DNA from: Fibrobacter sp.
GTDB lineage: Bacteria > Fibrobacterota > Fibrobacteria > Fibrobacterales > Fibrobacteraceae
Reading direction: 5' to 3'
Length of the DNA stretch: 64,000 nucleotides
NCBI GenBank assembly: GCA_017526585.1
Contig: JAFXRC010000031.1
Coordinates: forward strand, 1 to 64,000
The notes below the pieces were generated by a model. The model worked only from the letters and a program-made list of their open reading frames with translations, had not been told where the DNA came from and did not search any database. Of this stretch, positions 58,481-64,000 are shown piece after piece. Each line of letters opens with the position of its first letter. Within the stretch, counting starts at the first letter, position 1. Position numbers and translations under genes: made by a program.

Positions 58481-58858
58481 TTATTCCAGCGCTTCGCGAA
58501 TTTGCTGGATAAAGTTCATCTCTTCGGGCGACACATTGCTTTCATTGTCGTCTTCCTTAGAGGCGTTCGCCACACGGAGCATCGATTCCAGCACCTTGCT
58601 CTTGAATTCGCCAGACTCGTTTTTGAGGACCTCAACACAAGCGGCGGCGCGGTCTTTGGCCGATGAGAACTTCGCGTAGGTATTGTTGAAGTCATCCCAC
58701 GAAACATCCGGGGTCAGTTCGTCATGAATCGCATCAAGCGTATCGCTTTCGGTTTGGGTTGCCGAAGTAGACCCCGGCAGAAGTTTGTCGGTTTCAGTTT
58801 CGTGATACAGGCATGCCACCTGCCAAGATAGGATCAAAAGCGCTAATTTCGAATTCAT
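58481..58858 (-). CDS. small TerB-like protein
   Basis: 125 residues from ATG at 58858 (GAGG six bases upstream; the longer in-frame reading is unsupported). Mostly helical and acidic: MNSKLALLILSWQVACLYHETETDKLL, then SWDDFNNTYAKFSSAKDRAAACVEVLKNESGEFKSKVLESMLRVANAS and a C-terminal SPEEMNFIQQIREAL. Helix spacing and the final acidic motif resemble TerB-like proteins, but the usual metal-binding acids are not obvious. Divergent from dnaX, 57 bases away. Confidence 0.6.
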   Translation of the reverse strand: MNSKLALLILSWQVACLYHETETDKLLPGSTSATQTESDTLDAIHDELTPDVSWDDFNNTYAKFSSAKDRAAACVEVLKNESGEFKSKVLESMLRVANASKEDDNESNVSPEEMNFIQQIREALE

Positions 58859-58902
58859 CGGGTACCTCGTAATTTTTCTCCCCAAATAATACTAAAAAAT
58901 TC

Positions 58903-58908
58903 TATATT
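58903..58908 (+). promoter_or_regulatory. -10 box of a probable leaderless dnaX promoter
   Basis: TATATT exactly seven bases (CCCACAC) before the dnaX ATG; no ribosome binding site. Confidence 0.5.
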
Positions 58909-58915
58909 CCCACAC

Positions 58916-60682
58916 ATGGCATACGTAGCAATGGCCCGAAAGTGGCGACCGCAATCCTTCGACGACATGGTCGGACAGGAACATATCGCAAAGACCCTCC
59001 AGAACGCAATTGAAGGAGGCAGACTTCACCATGCATTCCTTTTCACAGGAACCCGCGGTGTAGGTAAAACCACCAGTGCCCGTATCCTCGCCCGCACACT
59101 GAACTGCACCGGCGGAGACCCGCTCCACCCTTGCGGACAATGTGAAAGTTGCAAAGATATTCTCGGCGGAAACCCGATGGATGTCTTTGAAATTGACGCC
59201 GCCTCGAATACAGGCGTCGACAACATCCGTGACGTGATCGAACGTGTACAGTATCCGCCCGTCATCGGAAAATACAAGATTTTTATTCTCGACGAAGTCC
59301 ACATGCTGACTTCGGGTGCATTCAACGCGCTGCTCAAGACGCTCGAAGAACCGCCTGAACATGTGATTTTCATTTTTGCGACCACCGAAGTGAACAAGGT
59401 GCCGCAGACCATTTTGAGCCGCGTACAAAGATTCGACTTCAAGCGACTCACCGTCGAACAGATTCGCAGCCGCCTGCGCTACATTTGCGAACAGGAAGGC
59501 ATCAACGCAACAGACGAAGCGCTCGACATCTTCGCTGAAAAAGCCGACGGTTCCATGCGCGACGGCCTCACCTACTTTGACCAGGCATACGCATTCACTG
59601 GCAACGAGATGAATGCCGACGCCGTGCGCAGCGTTCTTGGTATTCCGCCAGTCGAGTTGTTCTTTACGCTGATTTCGGCGATTGAGAGCCACGACCTCAA
59701 GGAATGCTTCAAGATGGTGGATGATGCCTGCAAGCGCGGAATCGAATTCACTCCGCTGTTGGATGGTTTCGGCAAGTTCTTAAGGAACCTGCTGTACGCT
59801 CGTCTCGACGCGTTCTCCCCCGATGCATTGAACATTTCGGAAGAACTCTACACCAAGTACAAGAGCTGCGCTCTCGAACTCAAGAACGGCGATATCTTGC
59901 GCATCAGCAAGATGCTTATCGACCTGCAGGCGACGCTGCGCTACAGCACGAACCCGCGACTTCTTGTAGAAACGACTTTCGCCCGCATGGCATGGCTCGA
60001 CAGGCTGACCGATTTACGACGCGCCCTTGCCGCCATTAACGATCCGAGCAAAGCAAACGCCTCCGATGAGGCGCTAAAAAAAAAAGTAACTGAAGTTCAA
60101 AATATGCTGGACGCCGAGGAAGAAGCCAAGGCGTTACGGCAGCGAGAAGAAAGCCCCTTCGCTGCACTGCAGCAGGATTTTGCAGGTGGATACAACGGTG
60201 ACATCTATAGTCGCTATGAAATTTCTGCCGCCTGGGGCGCCATCAAAACCCATATTGCAGACTCCGGAGACTTTGCATTCTCCGTTGCACTCAACGACAC
60301 GGTTCTTGAAACAATCGACTTGAAGGCTACGCCCTTCCCCATTGCGCTCACCTATCTCGGAGACACCGCAAGCGACGCCTGGGGTATCAAGCAGATGGAA
60401 GAACACCCTGAATATATGGAACGGCTCAAGCAGATTCTCGAAGAAAAGCTGCAAACTCCCGTTCTGTTAACCTTGAAGACCAGGGCATTCAACGAGACCG
60501 AGCTTCAAATCCGTAAGCAGGCGCAGATGTCGCCCTACGAGTTGGATCTGGAAAAGGAACCCTATCTCGCCAAACTGAAGGATCTCTTCAGGGCGGAACT
60601 CATCTACAGCCACAAGCTCAATCGCCCCGTGGTCCCGCAACAGGCAGAGTCCTGCGACGCAGACGGTGATGAAAATAGCTAG
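58916..60682 (+). CDS. dnaX: DNA polymerase III subunit gamma/tau
   Basis: 588 residues. AAA+ clamp-loader subunit: KWRPQSFDDMVGQEHI, Walker A GTRGVGKTT (about 45-53), zinc site C-X8-C-X2-C-X2-C (LNC...CGQCESC, about 64-79), DEVHML (Walker B), sensor-type FATTEVNKVPQTILSRVQRFDF. Domain III ends near residue 370. Codons 388-390 are AAA AAA AAA inside a run of ten A, after which both other frames stop at once, so a shorter gamma-like product of about 390 residues is likely. The C-terminal part (390-588) would be tau-specific. No Shine-Dalgarno sequence; probable leaderless start. Confidence 0.97.
   Translation: MAYVAMARKWRPQSFDDMVGQEHIAKTLQNAIEGGRLHHAFLFTGTRGVGKTTSARILARTLNCTGGDPLHPCGQCESCKDILGGNPMDVFEIDAASNTGVDNIRDVIERVQYPPVIGKYKIFILDEVHMLTSGAFNALLKTLEEPPEHVIFIFATTEVNKVPQTILSRVQRFDFKRLTVEQIRSRLRYICEQEGINATDEALDIFAEKADGSMRDGLTYFDQAYAFTGNEMNADAVRSVLGIPPVELFFTLISAIESHDLKECFKMVDDACKRGIEFTPLLDGFGKFLRNLLYARLDAFSPDALNISEELYTKYKSCALELKNGDILRISKMLIDLQATLRYSTNPRLLVETTFARMAWLDRLTDLRRALAAINDPSKANASDEALKKKVTEVQNMLDAEEEAKALRQREESPFAALQQDFAGGYNGDIYSRYEISAAWGAIKTHIADSGDFAFSVALNDTVLETIDLKATPFPIALTYLGDTASDAWGIKQMEEHPEYMERLKQILEEKLQTPVLLTLKTRAFNETELQIRKQAQMSPYELDLEKEPYLAKLKDLFRAELIYSHKLNRPVVPQQAESCDADGDENS
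60068..60093 (+). promoter_or_regulatory. candidate slippage/frameshift site in dnaX
   Basis: GAGG (60068-60071), then CGCT and ten A (60076-60085), then GTAACTGA. In the zero frame translation continues through Val391; in the -1 frame it ends after AGT AAC at TGA (60091-60093); in the +1 frame it meets TAA immediately (60087-60089). The GAGG sits where a stimulatory Shine-Dalgarno-like element lies in E. coli dnaX. Confidence 0.6.
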
Positions 60683-60697
60683 TTTCGCCAACTAACT

Positions 60698-61573
60698 TCA
60701 TTTATTTTTCTTTGCGGCAATCAGTACCACAGAGCAAAGAATCAAGGCGATGCCAGCCATGATGCGTGCAGTGAGCGTTTCGGCAAACACGGTCACGCCT
60801 ATCGTCACGGCAGTCACAGGCTCCAGAGCGCCCAAAATCGCAGTCGGAGTAGAACCCACGATGCGCACCGCCTTTACCATGAAAATGAGCGAAAGCACCG
60901 TCGGCACAAGGCCAAGCATAAAGCCCCAACCCCACGAGCTTACCTGCGTAAACACCGGCGGAAGGCCCGAACCGAGAGTCACCGAATAAAGCAGCAAAAA
61001 GAACATGCAAAAACAGATGGCGTAAAAAGTCATCTTGACCGAACCCATCTGCAAGTTGATGCGATTTGCCATCACCATGTAAATGGCGTAACTGATGGAC
61101 GACAGAAACACAAGCAGGCACCCCACCGTGCTAAGCGTTGCGCCATCTCCCCCGCGGTACAAAAGAGCTATGCCCGCCATAGAAACCGCAATAGAAACAA
61201 CCGTCCAAATCCTGATTTTTTCCTTGAAGAAAACCGCCATGAGCACAGAGACTTCGAGCGGATAAAGGAACAAGAGCGTCGAGGCAAGGCCTGCGTCCAT
61301 GTACTTGAACGAGGCGTAATACGTGAGCGAACTCGCGGCAAACAAAAAGCCAAAAGCGACTAGAATACGAAACTCGCGAAATGAAATTTTAAAGTGCGAA
61401 CCCTTGGAAAGCATGACGACCATCAGCAACAAAGCCGCCGTAAAGAACCGGTAAAAAAGCACCGTCTCGGGCGAATAGTTCTGCGCATACAAGTGAAGCG
61501 CACCCAGCGGATTCGTACCGTAACAAATCGCGGAAAGAGCTGCAAAAATAAGACCTAAGCCTGTTTTTTTCAC
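60698..61573 (-). CDS. EamA/DMT-family transporter
   Basis: 291 residues from a GTG start at 61573, chosen because TATATT lies seven bases upstream and the protein then begins MKKTGLGLIFAALSAICYGTNPLG, the normal start of EamA (drug/metabolite transporter) proteins. Ten membrane helices in two homologous EamA repeats (about 1-140 and 150-285; PTVLSLIFMVKAVRIVGSTPTAILGALEPVTAVTIGVTVFAE is the typical second-repeat end). Substrate unknown: amino acids, nucleotides or other metabolites are exported by relatives. Confidence 0.88.
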   Translation of the reverse strand: MKKTGLGLIFAALSAICYGTNPLGALHLYAQNYSPETVLFYRFFTAALLLMVVMLSKGSHFKISFREFRILVAFGFLFAASSLTYYASFKYMDAGLASTLLFLYPLEVSVLMAVFFKEKIRIWTVVSIAVSMAGIALLYRGGDGATLSTVGCLLVFLSSISYAIYMVMANRINLQMGSVKMTFYAICFCMFFLLLYSVTLGSGLPPVFTQVSSWGWGFMLGLVPTVLSLIFMVKAVRIVGSTPTAILGALEPVTAVTIGVTVFAETLTARIMAGIALILCSVVLIAAKKNK

Positions 61574-61580
61574 ACACGCA

Positions 61581-61586
61581 AATATA
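61581..61586 (-). promoter_or_regulatory. -10 box of a probable leaderless promoter (EamA gene)
   Basis: TATATT (extended TATATTTG) on the minus strand, seven bases before the GTG start at 61573. Confidence 0.5.
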
Positions 61587-61610
61587 AGAAATAAAAAACT
61601 TATGGAAGCC

Positions 61611-61735
61611 CGATCTTCCGTGAGCATAAAGCGCCTCGTATTAACGTGTATGCGAGAGAACCGACTCCAGAGCAAGGATTCTGGAGAATTTAGTCGGTTC
61701 GGTCTTCCGTGAGCCACAAAGCCCCATGCGTTAAG
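61611..61735. repeat. direct repeat flanking a two-stem hairpin
   Basis: Two imperfect direct copies (about 36 bases each, 61611-61646 and 61700-61735) share CTTCCGTGAGC, AAAGC and TTAA. Between them AACCGA/TCGGTT (61659-61664, 61694-61699) and CTCCAGA/TCTGGAG (61665-61671, 61680-61686) form a bulged hairpin with a GCAAGGAT loop. The element lies between smc and the EamA gene, both minus strand. TGGCGACCTTTGG and TGGCCACCTTTGG are a further short repeat to the right. No gene seen in 61587-61824. Confidence 0.5.
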
Positions 61736-61824
61736 CTGGGGCGGTGGCGACCTTTGGACACTTGGCAACTTGTTGCCTTAGTGTACATGGCCACCTTTGG
61801 GTGGGAGCGAGCATCAGCCCGGTC

Positions 61825-64000
61825 TTATATCGCAAACTTGGTTGCGTCGGCGAGCTGCACGCTGGCGATGCGAGAAATACCCTTGATTTCCTGCGTCACA
61901 CCGTAGAGCATATCGGCTTCGGCCATGGTACGCTTGTTATGCGTCACCACGATGAACAAGGTCTGCTTGCTGAATTCGCGGAGCAGCGCCATGAAGCGGC
62001 CCACGTTAGCGTCATCCAACGGACCATCGACTTCGTCCAGCACGCAATACGGAGACGGTTTTTCCATATAGATAGCGAACAGCAAGGCCGTTGCGGTCAG
62101 GGCGTGTTCACCACCGGAAAGCGCCTTGATACCGCGCATCTTCTTACCTGTCGGGCGCACGTTGATTTCGATGTCGGCATCGAGGATATCCATGGGCTTG
62201 CCCATTTCGTCCACCTTCTCGACAAGGCTCATCTTGGTTTCGCCGTTCAGGAACAGCTTGCTAAACACGAACTGGAAGTTTTTCTGAATGCGGGCAAACG
62301 TATCGAGGTAACGGCTGCGGGCAATGTCGTCGAGCTTGGTGATGGTGCGGTCGAGCGAGGCGCGGGCGCGATCCAAGTCGTCGAACTGCGCTTCGACTTC
62401 CAAAAGACGCTTCTTTTCGTCTTCGTAGTCTTCCATCACGTTCACGTTGATGGGGCCTAGTTCCTTAATCTTTCCGCGGAGTTCGCGGATTTCACGGTCG
62501 GCTTCGGGCTGCGAATACTCAACCCTTTCCACATCTTCGGGGTTCGAAAGATCGACACTGTATTCGTTTGTAATACGTTCGGTGAGGCGGTCGAGGTTTG
62601 CCTGCAAGGCTTCCTGCCTGCGGCCCACATCGTTCAATTCCTTCATCTTCTCGATCATGTCGTCGCGGAGACGGTTGACTTCGCTGCGCCATTCTTCGAG
62701 GTCGCCCGAAACAAGTTCGTACTTTTCGCGGGCCAGGTCGCGCTGATTTTCAAGTTCACGAAGAGCAGAATCCTTGCTCTGCACCTGGTCAGCAACGCCC
62801 TTGCCGTCTTCTTCATTCTTCTGAATAGCAGCAAGGTTCTTTTCAATTTCGTCTTTACGCGTGCGGACCGCATTTTCCAAGAAATCCACCTGTTCGGCGA
62901 TGTAGTTCAGGCGGTTTGTATTCTGCGTGAGCTTTGCTGTCTTATCCTGAGCGCTGCGTTCCAGTTCGCGAACGTCTTCTTCTTTTTCGCGGAACATCGT
63001 ATCCTGTTCCGAAAGTTCGTCGTTCACGCGGGAATATTCTTCTTCGATCTTTTCAAGAGAAGCCTGAGCGTCCATGAGTTCTTGGTCGCTGTTCTTGGAG
63101 GCTTCTGCCGCCTGAATTTTCGATTCGGCGTTCTGCATTTCGCCCTGCAACTGCGCAAGTCTGCGGTCGCAACCGGCGATAATGTTATTCTGGATCGAAA
63201 TGCCGGCGTTGCCGCCGCGCTTCATATCTTCTTTTTCGCGGATTTCGTCAACCAACGAGGCAAGCATCTGCGTGTCTTCGTCGACCAAATCCTGCAAGCG
63301 GCCAATTTCTTCTTCGGCCTGAGCCACTTCGAGGTTCACGCCTTCCAACAGGCTGTTCGCCTCGGCAATTTCGTTCTTGCGACTGAGCGTTCCGGAAGTC
63401 GCCGTACCGCTGCTCATCAGGCCGCTCGTACGCACGATGCCTTCAGGCGCCACAAAGCAAAGGTCTTCGCCGCGCATGGCTCGCGCAAGGCGCACCGCCG
63501 TCTGCAAGGAATCTACGACAAAGTAACGGGAAAGCAGCGCCTTGAGCCAGTCTGCAATCTGTTCGTCGGCAGTCACGTAATCCTTGAGGCAACCTACAAC
63601 GCCATCGCCCTGGAGCGTGCCCGAGTAAGGTTCGGCACCGGCACCCACCAGCGCGAGCACCGCCTTGCCTACGTTTTCGCCCTTCATGGCATCCACCGCG
63701 GCAATCGCCGCATCGTCGCTAGCAACGACCACGGCATCCATCAAGTCACCGAGGGCGGCCTCCACTTGAGCGGCATATTCGGGAGCAGCTTCAATTCGTT
63801 CCGACAGGAGCCCGCCCACCAGGTCCGCCTTATGCTCCATGAGCCAGCGGCTAGCGTCGGTGCCCTCGTTGGCAACGCTCTGTAAAACGTCGATTCTAGA
63901 GGTGAGCCTTGCCACCTCGTTCTTCAGTTCCTGCAGCTTCTTCTGGGCTTCGAGCAAGTCGGCGCGTTCGGCATCGAGTCGCTCTTCGCGCGTCGAGCGC
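61825..64000 (-). CDS. smc: chromosome segregation protein SMC, C-terminal part
   Basis: 724 residues are visible; the frame stays open to the right edge, so the N-terminal Walker A part is outside. In order: end of the first coiled-coil arm (REERLDAERADLLEAQKKL), the hinge (about 60-180 of the visible part: AALGDLMDAVVVASDDAAI ... YFVVDSLQTAVRLARAMRG ... GLMSSGTATSG), the long returning coiled coil, and the C-terminal ATPase lobe with signature LSGGEHALTATALLFA, Walker B YCVLDEVDGPLDDANV and the D-loop/His switch THNKRTM. SMC dimers with ScpAB compact and separate chromosomes. Confidence 0.95.
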   Translation of the reverse strand, partial: RSTREERLDAERADLLEAQKKLQELKNEVARLTSRIDVLQSVANEGTDASRWLMEHKADLVGGLLSERIEAAPEYAAQVEAALGDLMDAVVVASDDAAIAAVDAMKGENVGKAVLALVGAGAEPYSGTLQGDGVVGCLKDYVTADEQIADWLKALLSRYFVVDSLQTAVRLARAMRGEDLCFVAPEGIVRTSGLMSSGTATSGTLSRKNEIAEANSLLEGVNLEVAQAEEEIGRLQDLVDEDTQMLASLVDEIREKEDMKRGGNAGISIQNNIIAGCDRRLAQLQGEMQNAESKIQAAEASKNSDQELMDAQASLEKIEEEYSRVNDELSEQDTMFREKEEDVRELERSAQDKTAKLTQNTNRLNYIAEQVDFLENAVRTRKDEIEKNLAAIQKNEEDGKGVADQVQSKDSALRELENQRDLAREKYELVSGDLEEWRSEVNRLRDDMIEKMKELNDVGRRQEALQANLDRLTERITNEYSVDLSNPEDVERVEYSQPEADREIRELRGKIKELGPINVNVMEDYEDEKKRLLEVEAQFDDLDRARASLDRTITKLDDIARSRYLDTFARIQKNFQFVFSKLFLNGETKMSLVEKVDEMGKPMDILDADIEINVRPTGKKMRGIKALSGGEHALTATALLFAIYMEKPSPYCVLDEVDGPLDDANVGRFMALLREFSKQTLFIVVTHNKRTMAEADMLYGVTQEIKGISRIASVQLADATKFAI

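Noticed and set aside
61744..62460. Plus-strand 238-codon frame over the smc 3' end
   Set aside because: Antisense shadow of smc, with no plausible start or domain.

Overview
This 64 kb window reads as a contiguous chromosome piece of a Fibrobacter-type bacterium (phylum Fibrobacterota). The strongest evidence is the presence of Fibrobacter-typical paralogous families: four proteins with the FISUMP domain, two tandem 900+ residue lipoproteins of the TIGR02171 type, a TIGR02147-type protein next to a lipoprotein, and many lipoproteins with serine-rich linkers. Gram-negative envelope genes (lnt, an LpxH-like hydrolase, outer-membrane barrels) fit this. Coding density is high. Many genes have a TAnnTT hexamer a fixed short distance before the start codon.

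Layout. Positions 1-4.2 kb: 5' end of ilvC (minus), then three minus-strand FISUMP lipoproteins interrupted by a plus-strand two-gene cassette. 4.2-7.2 kb: alpha/beta hydrolase with SDR oxidoreductase, two small unknown proteins, a GNAT acetyltransferase. 7.2-16.9 kb is an accessory region: YhcG-type nuclease (DUF1016), about 1 kb without an intact gene but with a promoter, a candidate structured RNA and short dispersed repeats, a second GNAT, a duplicated GNAT tail, a barrel-like protein, a RelA/SpoT-domain alarmone synthetase, a BspA-like repeat protein without signal peptide, and a type IIG (MmeI-like) restriction-modification enzyme. 16.9-28.6 kb: iron alcohol dehydrogenase, lipoprotein metallo-beta-lactamase-fold hydrolase, VWA lipoprotein, SLC13 permease, membrane FISUMP protein, RsmB-type methyltransferase, tRNA-Gln, TIGR02147 protein coupled to a large lipoprotein, then unknown genes. 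28.6-33.3 kb: LpxH-like hydrolase, lipoprotein, rsmI, lnt, degenerate hydrolase. 33.4-47.3 kb: secreted proteins (LPP20-like, TPM), CotH-family protein, a coupled three-gene unit ending in ybeY and a CorC/HlyC protein, and a coupled FecR-domain/beta-helix outer-membrane pair. 47.4-64 kb: FAD dehydrogenase coupled to an RluA pseudouridine synthase, two TIGR02171 lipoproteins, pheT, a small TerB-like gene, dnaX, an EamA transporter, and the C-terminal two thirds of smc.

Most notable: a run of ten A residues in dnaX where both alternative frames stop at once; the same dyad operator and promoter in front of both the two-gene cassette and the restriction enzyme; a promoter followed by a four-helix candidate RNA at 8.9-9.1 kb; recurrent TAnnTT-N7-start arrangements suggesting leaderless mRNAs; and a near-consensus sigma-54 promoter before pheT. 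Family names are from recognition of sequence motifs alone; no database search was run.
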